Below are positions 11,529-24,089 of a DNA stretch of 64,000 nt, in pieces. A program made the position numbers and the translations under genes. Each line of letters starts with the position of its first letter. Position 1 is the first letter of the stretch. The DNA is taken from NCBI GenBank assembly GCA_014529385.2, contig CM043956.1, positions 85,797,721 through 85,861,720 on the forward strand. Direction: 5' to 3'. The stretch is from Adiantum capillus-veneris. Lineage: Eukaryota > Streptophyta > Polypodiopsida > Polypodiales > Pteridaceae. Under the pieces are notes generated by a model. The model ran no database searches and was not told the DNA's origin. It saw nothing but the letters and a program-made list of their open reading frames with translations.

Positions 11529-13091
11529 TGTAACATTTACTGGTATAAAAACTTGTGTGTAGCAAAAATTAGCATGAACATAGTGGGCATTTCATTAGAA
11601 TAGATTCCTAATGAGAATTACAAGAGTGCTTGGGTGGAGAGAGCAACAAAAAGCATAACACCTAGTTAGATAGCATCAACAATACTTTCAAAAGAGAGAG
11701 AAATTAAGCTATTGACAACAGTTGAGGAGAGGATGTGCATGGAACTGGTCCCCCCTCCAAAAGGTTTTGTATTATGGTTTCTCCCATAAGAGAGACATTG
11801 TACAATACAATTCTTTGTTTTCCTTCAAGACTAGCTAGTGCAATGAAGATGAAAGCTTCATGCACTAAGCAAAACACTTAGTAAACACAACTTTAATTAT
11901 CCCCGTTCTCAGACCCAAGACCTCACACACTTTCGAAGATGGTGAGAGCTTGAAGGGTATGAGAGTAGATTGAGAGGAAGAAGGAGTATCTTACGAGCAA
12001 GATGTACATCTCCTCACATAATCACTCATATTAGCATAGCTTTAGCTTAGTAATTAGCTTGGTAGAGGAGATGAGCATGCATTGAATCTTGGCTCTTGGT
12101 TGGATTTGCATCCACAAGCCAAGAGTGTGTCGATGTAGGCTTATATCTTACAAGCTTGGAGTAGGTGATGAGCTCTCCATTAAAGCTTGGTAGAGATAGT
12201 CTTCTCTTTCTTCACACATGAGATTGTGTGAGAGTGTGTGTGATAATGCCTTGCAAAAATCAGCCCCCTCTCTCTCTTGGGCGAGCTCTCTTGCTAATTG
12301 CTCTTGCAGGCTCCCCATTGGACCTCCCCAAGTCAAGCCAATGGCTATTAAGCAGCATAAGTGATAGCCTTCTGACATGTGTCCCCATTTCCCCTTTTGT
12401 GAGAGCTTTAGGTAATTTAATAATTAAACTAAACTCTCATTGGACCCCTTGGCCTCCTGGCCAATAGGAATCAGGCAAGCCATTGGGCTCCTGAATGCTC
12501 ATTGGACCCCTTGGGAGACTGTCGAATAGTCTTCTAGGATACTTAATTCTCATTGGTTCTTTTATTAAGTGTTTTTAAATTAATTAAACTAGATTTACTC
12601 TAGCCTAATTCTCATTGGTCCACCTCCAAGGCCATCCAATAGGAATTGGGCACACCTTGTGGGCATCTGGGCTAGGGAGCTGACATGTGTCCCTAATTCC
12701 CTTTGTGTAAAGGGAGCCTGTGTGTGTGTTTGTGAACTTCTCTCTCATCCCCTAGAAGAAGGGCTTGCCCCCTCCCATGTAGGGATATGCAAAGACTTTT
12801 TTTACACACACAAAGCATCCAATTTCCCCAAGGGTTGACCTTTGGACACAACCTTTGAATTTTGGAACCTTAGCATTTTGGAAGTCTTAATGGGCTGAAC
12901 CTTAGGGTCTTTTTAGCCCATTGTTGCACATGGATCTTTTGCAGATGGCCCCCCCTTTGGATCCCTACTATGGCTGGTCTGCTAGCTTAATCAATATTCT
13001 AGCTTTTTCTCCCCTGGCACTTCCCCACATTAAATGATCAGTTTAATATGAGAAAATCATTTAGGAGAATTAGATATTGATTATTATGACA
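11529..13091 (-). repeat. Gypsy LTR, module 1
   Basis: About 1563 bp. On the minus strand it begins TGTCATAATAATC and ends ...TGTTACA, just before the primer binding site. It matches the LTR at 16855-18420 along its length in the same orientation. The part at about 12300-12660 has repeated CTCATTGG and CCAATAGG motifs. The LTR end overlaps the first bases of the ORF at 13086. Confidence 0.85.
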
Positions 13092-14102
13092 TCAAAAGAG
13101 GAGTCTGAAAGCTCTCAAAGCTCTAGCAGTGCTTTGGACACAGATAGCATGTGGGAGATGGAATCCATGTCTTATAGGTATGAGACTTATGATGTTTTTC
13201 ATGTAGATGAAGTGATGAAAGATGTATACGAGTTGCCTGTCAACCAGTTGAAGATCTCGAAAAAGCATAGTGCAAGTGTGGAAATGCCTTTTGTGAATCT
13301 GCCCGTCGGTCAGCCTTCTCTTGTTTCTGGTGGTGGCGAGTCCTTGCTAGAATAAATGTGGTTTGATTGTGTATCCGATTTGATTGAAGAGCAGGTTTCT
13401 GAGGATGACTTGCAAAAGCTAGAAGCAGAAGCAGAGGTATGTCCAGATGATTTGTCTATGCAGGGGGTGGGGCAACCTTGCCTTGATGGGCATGTCGAGG
13501 TGTACTTTCAAGTTTCAGACTTTGTGTGTAGCCGTGGAGAGATAGCTCCGGCAGATGACTCTATGGAAAGTGATACAGGTGTAGCCTATGAGAGAGAGGC
13601 TCCATGCAGAGAGGAAGGTGACACCATCCTTGCAGGTCATGAGGTATTTGAAGAACAGGTGGAAGCTATAGCAAGTCATGCTCTTAAGTCTGAAGAGTTG
13701 GTTTTGGTGCCAATTTTAGAAGATTTGGATACAGGTTTGCAAGGCAAACATGTTTGTCTGGCTGTGCAGCATGTGGAGGCAAATGGCAGGGTTTTGCTAC
13801 TTCATGCTAGGCTATGGATACATATGTTGTTCCAGGTTGCTTTGCAAGGTGTACTATGCAAGTTTCAATGCTCATATGATAAAGAGGATGATATGGAGGG
13901 TTGTGTAGCAGATGACATGATAGCAGCTTATGGTATCGGTGCTTCAAGTGATCGAAAGTATGCTTATGGTTGGCAGGAAGACTTATGGATGCAAGGTGAC
14001 AAAGCTCCATGCTATGAAGAGTTGGAAGGGTGGCGTGTCTATTGGCATATGAGTGCAAAGGATGGCTTGAATATACATGCTTTACCACATGGATGTCAAT
14101 GA
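13086..14102 (+). pseudogene. Unrecognised acidic ORF with one in-frame stop
   Basis: A single frame of about 339 codons interrupted only by a TAA at 13353-13355. The protein is acidic (many Glu/Asp, for example SEDDLQKLEAEAEVCPDD) with no motif I recognise. The ATG at 13086 lies within the last bases of the gypsy LTR, so the real 5' end is probably lost. A purine-rich tract (AACAAGGGGGTGGGCAATG, about 14330-14350) lies 230 bp downstream and could be the polypurine tract of an older + strand retroelement, which would make this the 3' end of its coding region. That is only inference. Confidence 0.4.
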
Positions 14103-16124
14103 GCAATGCTTTACTTTTGATCCATGTGGACTCTACACCATGCTTGGGGAAGCTTTGAGCTTTCCATTTGATCCTGGAGGGTGATGCAGTAGACGCTTTT
14201 CTCTCCTTCTATATCCTATCTAATTGCCACTGTATCATTTTTTCTTATGCAGTCTATATACCTATGTTATACCATTCTCTTTATGCAGTACTATTTTACC
14301 TAAATAATGTTATGGTTGAGCATGAATGCTCAACAAGGGGGTGGGCAATGATGGTGCACCCAAGTTTCGTCGACCCAAGAAAGTGCCGGTAGCCAGTGTG
14401 TGGAATTATGCAGAATCGAATGGAAATGCTTGTTCATGTGCTAGATGTTGGTTGGGGTAAATGCCACTCGGCTATGTATGCTAAATGCGGCTTTTTACAG
14501 GTCATTTGTGGCTTTTGAGCTTTGCTTATAGGAAGGTGTTATAATGTGTGAGCCAAATCACATATCAAGGCCAGCAAATTCAAAAGCTTTGTGTATTTGA
14601 GAGCGATCGCATGGTTGTTTACTATTCGGGCATCATATCAACTCGAAACGATGGACGGTCAGTTGCACGGTCATGATTTTTTTCGGTGGCGATATCGTTG
14701 ACCGTGGCAACCACTATTTAAAGGAGTCCTTTTGCTGATTGGAGTGGAGTTTTGGGTGCTTGCAATCTGTAATCTTGGATTTGTGCAACGATGGGTGACG
14801 TTTGGCACGATCATGATCAAATATCTCCTCCCGTGGGAAGGCTACTCAGGTCAAGGGAGTCCTAAAGAAGGAAGTTTTTGAAGGTGGTACGCATGGGACA
14901 AAATGAGCGGTCACTCATTGAGAGCAGGAAAGAAGCACCCTCTGTGAGTTGCATGGAAGCAAGAGGGGCTCCATATCAGGGAGTTGAAGGCAGCGCTAAA
15001 GGGGGGAGTCGGCAGAGTTTGAGGAAAAAGGGAAGGAGAACCGGGTCGTGAGCAGGTTTTTGGAGAGCACTAGCGGCATAAGGAGGTGGCCAGTGCATGG
15101 GCCGAATAAGGAGGTGGCGTGGCTCTGAGTTAGAAGAGAGCTATCCATGTGAAGGGGGTGAAGGACAGCCAATACTGGCGAGAGAGAGAAGGAACTCGAC
15201 TACAGTAGACGGAGCCGCCAAAGAGGGGGACAGCCCAGGGTTTGGACCTTGGCGAACAGAGGAGCTCGGTCGCGCTGTATGGAAGGATGGCGCTGCTTGA
15301 GGGGAGCCGCCAGGAGCCTGGGATAGAGCTGGCAATACAAAGGAGGCCTCCAAGGGGCCGGCCCGTAACGCGACAGAGGAGAGCTAGTTGAAGGGCTGGT
15401 GTGCAGGTCAAAGAAGGCGTCGCCACAGGCTAAAGGGGACTCAGAGTGCAGGTTTCAAAGGTATAAGGAGGGGCAGAGGTTGCATAAATAGATGATGGCT
15501 TAAGGTGGCCGTCGCATGAAGGGATGGACAATCTGAAAAGATCGCAACGTTGCACGTAAACAAGGGAGAGTTAGCTAGGGCTGAAGCTACAATGAGAAGT
15601 GGCTGCCAAACGTCAAGGAGAGAGGACCGCCAAAGCAAATAGGAGTGGAAGTAATATCATAAGTCAGAGTAAAACCATGATCCTTTTTTGAAGACCAACA
15701 AAATGAGAGGAAATTAAAGCTCCACCACTATACTCCTGTTAGACCATGCTATTTGTCCATTGTTCTCAGATGTATGTCAATTTTCTCTTTGTTTTTGTGT
15801 CATACTATGCGTAAAAAACATTGGTTGCTCCCTCTGTGGGTGTGGTGGATGTCAATGATTTGGATAGAGGACTGAGTATTGGCCGTTCTTGAGGTGCTTA
15901 TATGTGAAAATGCAGTGCAAGGGCTATAGATGAGGGTCAAGATTATTTGCTTTGGGGCGGGGAGTTTGCAAACAAGGTTGGTTGGGTACAGGTAGAGGTA
16001 ATAGTTGTTTCCAGATTGTGTATCAAGATGTGTGGTTGTTAGGGGATAGGGGTGTTGTGGAGTCACTGAGCTATAAAGAGGCATTCATTGAGTGTGCTGG
16101 TGGTTTTCTCATTTCGCCCCTTTC
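14103..16124. other. Non-coding, possible old LTR
   Basis: No supported gene. A TATA-like CTATTTAAAGGAG lies near 14710. Downstream ORFs (15097-15300 and others) are short and without motifs. The stretch could be the LTR of a retroelement whose polypurine tract is at about 14330-14350, but no partner LTR is in the window. Confidence 0.3.
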
Positions 16125-16445
16125 GAGCGTCATCAAGGAGAAAATTTATGAGCCCTTCATAGGGATCCTCTTCTTCTTCCCGAATCGGAGAGAGACCTCT
16201 TTTGGAAGTCTTGCAAGGAGGCTTCCTAGGTGTTCTCTTGTCATGGTGAGGAGCTTGAAGAATCCCATGAGCGCGAAGCTACCGTTGCACTTCACTTTGG
16301 AGGGATGGATTGCCCATGGCTTGTTGAAGCCTAGAAATAAGATAGTTAACAAGCATCGGGGCATCATTAGTAGCTTGCTCATTCGCAAAATCAAAGTTAT
16401 CAACATTAATTTCACTCTCTTTACTATTATCAACCATTCTAACAA
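16125..16445 (-). pseudogene. Gypsy gag start, module 2, truncated
   Basis: Near-copy of the first part of the gag at 10820-11147: start MVDNSKESEINV at about 16435, then NYLISRLQQAMGNPSLQ. Similarity stops at about 16125, after which the sequence is unrelated. It is preceded on the minus strand by the same leader as module 1 (16446-16840). Only about 100 codons remain. Confidence 0.75.
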
Positions 16446-16854
16446 CTTTTAGGTGTAAACTTTTTAGGTGTACTTTGGCACATCAAGCCCTAGTTGCTAC
16501 TCCTCTTTACCCCTTTAGAAAAAGCACTCAAGCTAATGTACCCATTGCTCGAATACCATTAATTGCAAGGAATAGAAGAGAGGGTCGTTCAACACCAAAA
16601 CAACACTGGCTCTTGTCAAGCTTCTAATAGCTCAATAGTGGTAAATCCGTAGACAATCCCCGTAGGACTCCACTATTAAGACCATAGCTCTTGACGGTGA
16701 TGCACTGTTAACTGCACAAAGGCAGGCGCACTGCAAGGCTGAAAAATCCCTATTCTACTTACTCACATGCAATTAATAGTACCAACCATTTATAGCTAGC
16801 TTGAGGACCTCCCTTCTTGAGCAAGAAAAGAGAAACCATGTGCTCTCATACCAA

Positions 16855-18420
16855 TGTAACATTTAATGGCCTAGTAACTCGTGTGTAGCGGAAAATAGCA
16901 TGAACATAGTGAGCATTTCATTAGAATAGATTCTTAATGAGATTAACAAGAGTGCTTGGGTGGAGAAAGCAACAAAAAGCATAACACCTAGTTAGATAGC
17001 ATGAACAATACTTCAAAAGAGAGAGAAATTAAGCAATTGACAATAGTTTACGACCGGATTTTCATGGAGCTGGTCCTCCCTCCAAATGGCTTTGTATTGT
17101 GGTTTCTCCCATCAAGAGAGACATTTTACAATACAATTTCTTGTGTTTCTTCAATACTAGCTAGTGCAATGAAGATGGAAACTTCATGTACGAAGCAAAA
17201 CACTTATCAAACACAACATCAATTCCTTCACGGTCTCAGACCCAAGACCTCACACACCTTCAAAGATGGTGAGAGCTAGCGGGGTATGAGAGTAGATCGA
17301 GAGGAAGAAGGAGTATTCGTTTGAGAAAGATGTACATCTCCTCACATAATCACTCATATTAGCATAGGTTACCTTAGTAATTATCATGGTAGAGGAAATG
17401 AGCATGCATTGAAGCTTGGATCTTGGTTGGATTTGCATCACAAAGCCAAGAATTGTTGGTGTAGGCCTCCCTTCTCCAAGCTTGGAGTAGGTGGTAAGCT
17501 TTCCATTAAAGCTTGAAAAGGAGAGAGAGTCTTCTTTAATTCACACATGAGATTGTGTGAGGCTGTGTGTGATAATGCCTTGCAAAAATCAGCCCCTTGT
17601 CTCTCTTGGTTGACCCCTCTTGCTATTTGCTCTTGCTAGCATCCTATTGGACCTCCGTAGGCTTAGCCAGTGGTCATTAAGCAGCATAAGTGATAGCCTT
17701 CTGAGATGTGTACCCCTTTCTCCTTTTGTGAGAGCTTTAGGTAATTATTTAATTCAATTAAATTCTCATTGGACCCCTTTGTGTCCTAGCCAATAGGAAT
17801 CAGGCAAGCCATTGGGTTGCTAAATGCTCATTGGTCCCTTTGGGAGACTGTCCAATAGTCTTCTAGAGAGCTTAATTCTTATTGGATCTTTTATTAAGTG
17901 CTTCTAAATTAATTAAACTAGATTTACTCTAGCCTAGTTCTCATTAGTCCACCTCCAAGGCCATCCAATAGGAACTGGGTACACCTTGTGGGCATCTGGG
18001 CTATGGAGCTCACATGTGTCCCTCACGCCCTTTGTGTAAAGGGAGCTTGTGTGTGTGTGTGTGAGTTCTCTCTCATCCCCTACTTGCAAGGCTTGCCCCC
18101 TCCTATGTAGGGACTCACAAAGACTTTTTGTGACACACACTAAGCATCCAATTTCCCTAGTGTTTGGCCTTTGGACAGAACCTTTGAATTTCGGAACCTT
18201 AGCATTTTGGAATTCTTAATGGGCTGAACCTTAGGGTCTTTTAAGCCCATTGTTGCACATAGCTCGTTTGTAGATGGAACCCTCTTTGGATCCCTACTGT
18301 GGCCGTTCTGCTAGCTTAACCAATATTCTAGCTTTTTCTCCCTTGTCACTTCCCTATATTAAATGATCAATTTAGCATGAGAAAATCATTTAGGAGAACT
18401 AGATATTGATTATTATAACA
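16855..18420 (-). repeat. Gypsy LTR, module 2
   Basis: About 1566 bp. It begins TGTTATAATAATC on the minus strand (18420 leftwards), ends ...TGTTACA and is followed by a degenerate iMet primer site. Same family and orientation as 11529-13091. The two LTR-leader-gag modules are direct repeats whose starts lie about 5.3 kb apart. There is no clear target duplication at 18421. Confidence 0.8.
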
Positions 18421-19749
18421 ATTCACATTGAATTAATCTTCTTCTCCCTCCCAACTTTGTCTCATTGTTGTTAATGACCTATTTAAGGACCCACTTGCTG
18501 CCTCGCTATTTGCTCACCTACCCCAACCTACAAAAATTTCCACCCCTTTTACCCAGGTGTGTATTTGTGTGCATGCCCTGATTTTGCTTCCTCCTCCCAA
18601 AGATTTGATGCTCTCCTTCCTTTGGTGCACTTGCCTAATCAATAGCACTACAGATATTCCTCTCCCCTCTTAAGTCAGCGTTGCATATGAACCTGTCTAT
18701 AACTGTATGGACGGAGGTGCCATAGCATCTACTGCATTGCAACTCTTTGAGCGTGTTTGGTGATCAAATGGCTCTACCTACACCCATGAAGAAGGTGAGG
18801 GTGTTTTTTTTTCCCTCACTTAGCCTTGAATCGATATTGCTCTTTCATTTAATATGAGATGCTCTTTGATTTGGCTTGTTGACCTACGGGGAACTGGTTT
18901 GTTTTCACAGGTTGGGGCTATGCTAAATGATTTGGTTTCTTTTATTGGATTCAGTATGTGATTTTGCATGTGATCTTTTTCCAAAAAAAAGTGCTTAATA
19001 GAAGTTGCATTTGTTATTATAGTCTTGTAATGGGCTGCCTATCATTGGTGGTAAGGTGGTGCCAAGCAACGTTGTTATGAGTCTCTATTTTGATATAGAC
19101 ATACCACGGTAAAAGGTTTTTGTGATGCATTCTCTCTATTGGCTGCGACCAAACTAATCTCTCTGGTCTGAACAAAACTAACCAATTTATGCTTTGCTTT
19201 TATTGATAACTACCTAGACTCGTTGGTGACAATATCTTGATTGTTTCGAAGAAATGTTTCTAGGCGTCTTTGAGTTGTATACTATCCCCATGCTATTTTA
19301 TCTCATGTTGTAGGAGGGGGAAGACATTTTGGAGACCTAGCCATACTTATTATGGTGTATAGTTGTATTTTTGGGTTTTCAACTTGTTGTGTGGTACTGG
19401 TATATTTTGTTGGTTCTCTTCTTAGTTGCTTTATAGTGATACTATTGCACACACACACACGAAGAGTTTATAAATGTGTTCTAGACATTAAAGTTGTCCT
19501 ATGAGGTAGAATTTTGAACATGTGTATGTCCTTTGGGTATCCAGTAGTAAGGACCTCTCTCCATGTGCATGTGGTAATTCTTACACCCGCAAGACATATC
19601 TCTATTCTATATACTATATCAAAGAGGTAGGCCTTGCATTCACATGGATACAAATACATGTAGCCACAATGGATGCAAGGGGCAAGCCCTCCCTTCCCCC
19701 TTGCCAGCTACGTAGCAGAGCCCTCCTTTCCCCCTTTCTAGCTCGATAC
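18421..19749. other. No gene recognised
   Basis: AT-rich with only short ORFs. It has a TATA-like CTATTTAAGG at about 18480. The block CCCTCACTTAGCCTTG (18813-18828), preceded by GGTGAGGG, is also found next to TATA boxes in the direct repeats at 29730 and 34811. A short (CA)n lies at 19447-19460. Confidence 0.4.
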
Positions 19750-20141
19750 TGTTGGGGTTCATCAACACACACAGAACTTAGGTGTTGACAAAATGTCTCA
19801 CACACCAAAGACAGAGTTAGACAAATCCAAACACATTCAACTCATCAGCATTTCACCATTTACCAAATTCAGACATAGCAGATTGAAGAACAAACAAGAA
19901 TCATAGAGCAAGAGACTACACAATTTGATTCATCTTGGTCCAAGGATAACTTCCATTTGAGCAAAAATTACATACTCGCGTGAACCTGCATGACCTTTAA
20001 ATAGGAACTTCTCGCAGTTATAACAGCTACATCTGATTGACCAAAATCCAACTTATCAAAACTCTGACTCACTAAGATCCGACTCATAAGTGTTGATTGA
20101 TCAAACATAAGTACAAGTAATGATCTGGTGTAGGGTCAACA
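19750..20141 (-). repeat. 3' LTR of the gypsy element
   Basis: 392 bp. On the minus strand it begins TGTTGACCCTACACC and ends GAACCCCAACA, with TGTTG/CAACA inverted ends. It has a TATA-like CTATTTAAAGG about 190 bp in. No second copy is in the window, so the boundary call rests on the terminal inverted repeat and its position after the last ORF. Confidence 0.65.
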
Positions 20142-20369
20142 CTTGGCACAGCCCAATGGTGGATTTCCTTGAAATTCGACTTGGATCCACAATCCCTTGA
20201 TCTGCATATTTTGCACGATCAACATTACTCTCTACACTGGTTCAGCTTCATTATGAGCCTTCACATCCAGCTCAGCAATACGCTGCTCTTCAACTACTGA
20301 CTTAGGTGCCACTATCCCAACAGGTACAGTTTCCACTGCTTCAAGCATTTCAACCTGCTGATCAACCTA

Positions 20370-22779
20370 CTAATTCTTCTCTGCCTCATCCTTCAAATCT
20401 TGACCTTCCTCGATAGGTTCCTCCAAGTGAACATCAATCATATCCTTCTGCAATTCTTTTAGCTTTAAATCCTGAGCTATTTTGAACCACATGTCTCTGT
20501 CCTTTTTCACATGCTCTATCTCCTGCAGTAATTCACCCTCATGCTCACTTACAAATCCCTGCTTCATCATCTCATATGGATGCTTTATTGCTACAACAAC
20601 TCGGTTCTTCATAGACTTCCAAACTTCCTGAACTGCTTGCAACAGCTGATCTTTCAAGACAAAAATTTATCCCTCTTACATAAGCACTGCATTGACATCC
20701 ACATTCTCACCTTTTACTTGCTTCTCCAACTCTTGCAAAGGAATCAACCTCTAATGTAGCATTTGAACCTAAACCTGCAAATCAACATTAGTTTTTGACA
20801 AATGCTCCATTTCCTCATTCAATCTGGTATCTAGCTTCACTGTCCAATCTCTGAACAGTCCCAAAGACATTTTTATTCTTGAAACTTCTGCATGATGCTT
20901 TTTCATCATATCCTCCATCTCTTTCTGATGTACTTCTTGAATCTGACTCAGCTGCAAAGTCATAGCTTCTAACTCCATGTCCTTCTCCTTCAGTAGCACT
21001 TTACCTACTGCTGAAGCTGCAGCCTCTTTAAGCTTCTCCTCCATTTGTACTTGGTTATCGACCCAGCACAAACTCTTGCACCAACTTAAGCATCCTTACA
21101 ACACTGTCATCATCTTCACATCCCCCTTCAACTTTAAAAGATGTACTTGGTGTAGCAAATGCAAAATCTAAAGCTTTAGCAACACCCTGCTCACCAGCAT
21201 TTACCTTTCTCTTCTTGGACAAAATAAATGTTTTGCCCAACCTTACTGGTGTTTGCACATATGCAGAGAATTTTTGTGAGAAAACAGATAACTCACCAAA
21301 GTCTTGAAAGAAATCTGGGCTAGCCACAGCTTTTCTAGCCTCCTCCTCTGTGTAACCAACCTCCATCAGATCTTGAAACTGCTTTCTCTTCTCTGGTTCT
21401 CCAGCAAACATCTTCTGTGGTTCACCAACCTACTCTTCACTTTTGTTCTTCTGAACTTCCGACTCAGCAGCAGTAACAGAGATATTTGGCACCACAATAT
21501 CTCCTGCTGTCACCATCCCAGCATACTTGAATAATGCAACTAGGAATGGAGCCAATCTACTGCTACACTGATGCTTCCTCTTATCTGGAGTGCAAACCTC
21601 TGCATGAATTTTGTCATGGGCCCGGCTGAAACAGCCTCCTTGCTTTGCAAATGCCAATGGAGCATAGTTTTCTTTTGACATATAGTCAAATTTAGCCAGA
21701 AAACAAACCCTCTCAAGATACCACCTTAACTGTTCCCTGCGGCCATACTCCACATTTTTAAGCATGTAATACAATCTTGTCCCTTCTCTGGACCCAAACT
21801 CCTTCTTCAAACAATCATCTGAACACTTTGGTGGAACAATAACTATTGTGAATGGAAGCTTGAAAACCACAGCAATAACCTATGGGCACAACATGACCTT
21901 GTCAAATATTGCTCCTCTCGTCTTCCTTAGCAAATCTGCTTGTGACTTAGCACTAAAATTTCCTTTCCATTCTTTCCATGGCAACATTGCAAACTGATAA
22001 AGCCTCAACTGTCTAAGCCATTTCTCATTCTTCTCTGTAGTAGCTTCCATTTCAATCTTGAGATCTCTGTACGGGTCTATCAGACTTTGAATCATCTTGT
22101 TTGCCGACAAAGGTGGCGGTTCTTCCTCTGAGAACTCCTCTTCCTCCTCATCACTTACATCCACCCACAGGTTGAGTCTCTTTCTCCTCAACCTGGTTGC
22201 GACTGGCTCTGCCAACTCAGTTTCAACCTCAGGCCTCATGGCTACTGCAAGCTTTGCTTTAGGGTCCATAGTGCTACATGAAGGAGTAGATGAAGAAGGC
22301 AACTGCAAGAAGTAATCGGCAGAGAGGTACTTGCACGGCGAAGATACCAACATTTCATAATAATCATGTTGCATGCATCTGCTGAGTGACCTCCTTGACA
22401 GCTCTCGTGCCCCAATGATTACAGCTAGTGGCAAATAATCTTCTCGCAAACCCAAATATTGTTGAATGTTAAACCATTTACTTTCAGGTTTAAAAATTCC
22501 GATCCAGTTAATTCCGATGCACCAAAGTCCGATCAGCCAATATCTGATGCACCAAACTAGAAGACTGCATACTGGATCATGTTTATCTGAAGTGACTTTC
22601 CACCCATCAGAACCTTGCCAAGCACTCCTCCTGCCTTCCTTCATCACCTGTTCTCTGTTGAAACCCTTATCAACATTGCTTCTAATACGATGCTCACTTG
22701 ATAGCACTGCTTGCTGACTCTGAAAACCTGGTAATTCAACTGCCTCACACAAAGTAGCACCTACCACTTTTGGTGTCAA
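20370..22779 (-). pseudogene. Additional ORF after integrase, unknown
   Basis: Same strand as pol, between integrase and LTR. A start at about 22262 (MDPKAKLAVAMRPEVE) is plausible because an acidic segment (DVSDEEEEEFSEEEPPP) and a helical domain follow (WLRQLRLYQFAMLPWKEWKG; KNVEYGRREQLRWYLERVCF; about 22060-21690). The C-terminal third (about 21070-20370) is strongly heptad-like with many Glu/Lys/Leu (EEKLKEAAASAVGKVLLKEK), suggesting a coiled coil. Stops lie near 21880, 21427 and 21058, and frame changes near 21060 and 20765. The restored length would be roughly 630 residues. I do not recognise the family. There is no signal peptide and no convincing membrane segment from that start, so an envelope-like role is not supported. 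Some gypsy lineages carry extra ORFs here. Confidence 0.55.
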
Positions 22780-22798
22780 CTAGTCAAGGTGAGGTGGT

Positions 22799-24029
22799 TT
22801 ACAATTTCTTCAACCTCAATCCATTAACTGGTTTGTCCACTCTGGTTCCAAATACATCAGTAACTATAAATGTACCTTGGCCTAAATCGTCAACAATCTA
22901 GTAAGGACCCTTGTACCTCAAAGTCAATTTCCCTGGGAATGGACCAAGCCTAGAATTATACAACATCACCCAATCTCCCACTTTGAACAGTTTGAACTTG
23001 ACATTCATAGCTACCCAGGCTTGTCTTCTCCTCTGGATGATCTCAGTGATGTAAGAACTCACCAGCCTATCCTCTTGTAGCTGCATCAAATACTTACATT
23101 TGTGCTTTACTGACAATCCAAAAGACATTTTCTCAGTAGATACTCTCAAGCTTGGTACCACAAATTCCATAGGTACTACAGCCTCCAACCCATAGACCAA
23201 CTTGAAAGGTGTCATCCCTGTGGTGGTGACTTTGAAAGCAGTCCTGAATGACCACAGAGCTGAATCCAACTTCACGTCCCAATCCTTATGATCATCCTGC
23301 ACAATCTTTTTTCAGAATTTTAACCAGAATTTTGTTGCTACTTTCTGCTTGTCCATTGGCCTGGAGATGATATGGGGTAGACTTCTTGTGTAATATCATA
23401 TGAGTTTTAGTCAGCTCCTGTATGACCTCATTCAAAAAATGTGTCCCCCTATCACTCACCAACTCAACTAGACACCCACATCTTGTCATAATGTTATGAT
23501 ACAAAAACTTTGCAACACTGGCTACTTTGTTATCCTTCAGTGCCACAACTTCCACCCACTTAGTACAATAATCTGTAGCAACCAAAATGTACATGTTCCC
23601 CCTAGAGCTAGTGGGCTTCACTGGTCCTACAAAGTCCATACCCCATTTTTGAAAAGGTTCCAGGGGTAGAATAGGATGATCTGACATCCTGCCCCTATTG
23701 TCTGACTGACCAAGCTTCTGACACACCACACATATTTTGGCATACTCATGTGCATCTTTTCACAAAGTAGGCCACCATAAACCAACCTGCAAAATTTTCT
23801 TACCTGTAATGTGTCCTGAAAAATGTCCACCAGCTTGTCCATAATGAGCTTCATGTAGAACTGCTGACTGTTCAAATTCTGGAACACACCTTCTTATCAC
23901 TTGATCAATACCCTTCTTGTATAATTCTCCTGCAATCACTAGAAATGGTCTGCTTTTCAATGCAAATTTCTTCCTTTGATCAGGTGAAAACCCTCCTGGC
24001 ATAACCCCATTAGTTAGGTACACCAACAT
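22799..24029 (-). pseudogene. Gypsy integrase
   Basis: Integrates the cDNA. The zinc-binding part has HEAHYGQAGGHFSG (about 23820-23860) and CVVCQK (about 23720). The catalytic Asp-Asp-Glu are in WGMDFVGP (about 23630), VSDRGTHF (about 23445) and AESSNKI (about 23335). The C-terminal part has LVYGLEAVVP and GDWVMLYNSRLGPFPGKL (about 22930-22985), like the GPY/F module. A TGA at about 23760 and a frameshift near 23300 break it. Confidence 0.85.
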
Positions 24030-24089
24030 CTGATCATACCAAGAATCTGGAACATCCTACTGAACTGAAAATAAATCTGCATCAGGTAA

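Noticed and set aside
14350-15779. LTR of a + strand element after the acidic ORF
   Set aside because: Only a G-rich tract and a TATA-like box support it. No partner copy or matching end was seen.
20370-22779. Envelope-like gene of the gypsy element
   Set aside because: No signal peptide, cleavage site or anchor is visible from the likely start. The hydrophobic run near 22500 lies upstream of that start and is short.
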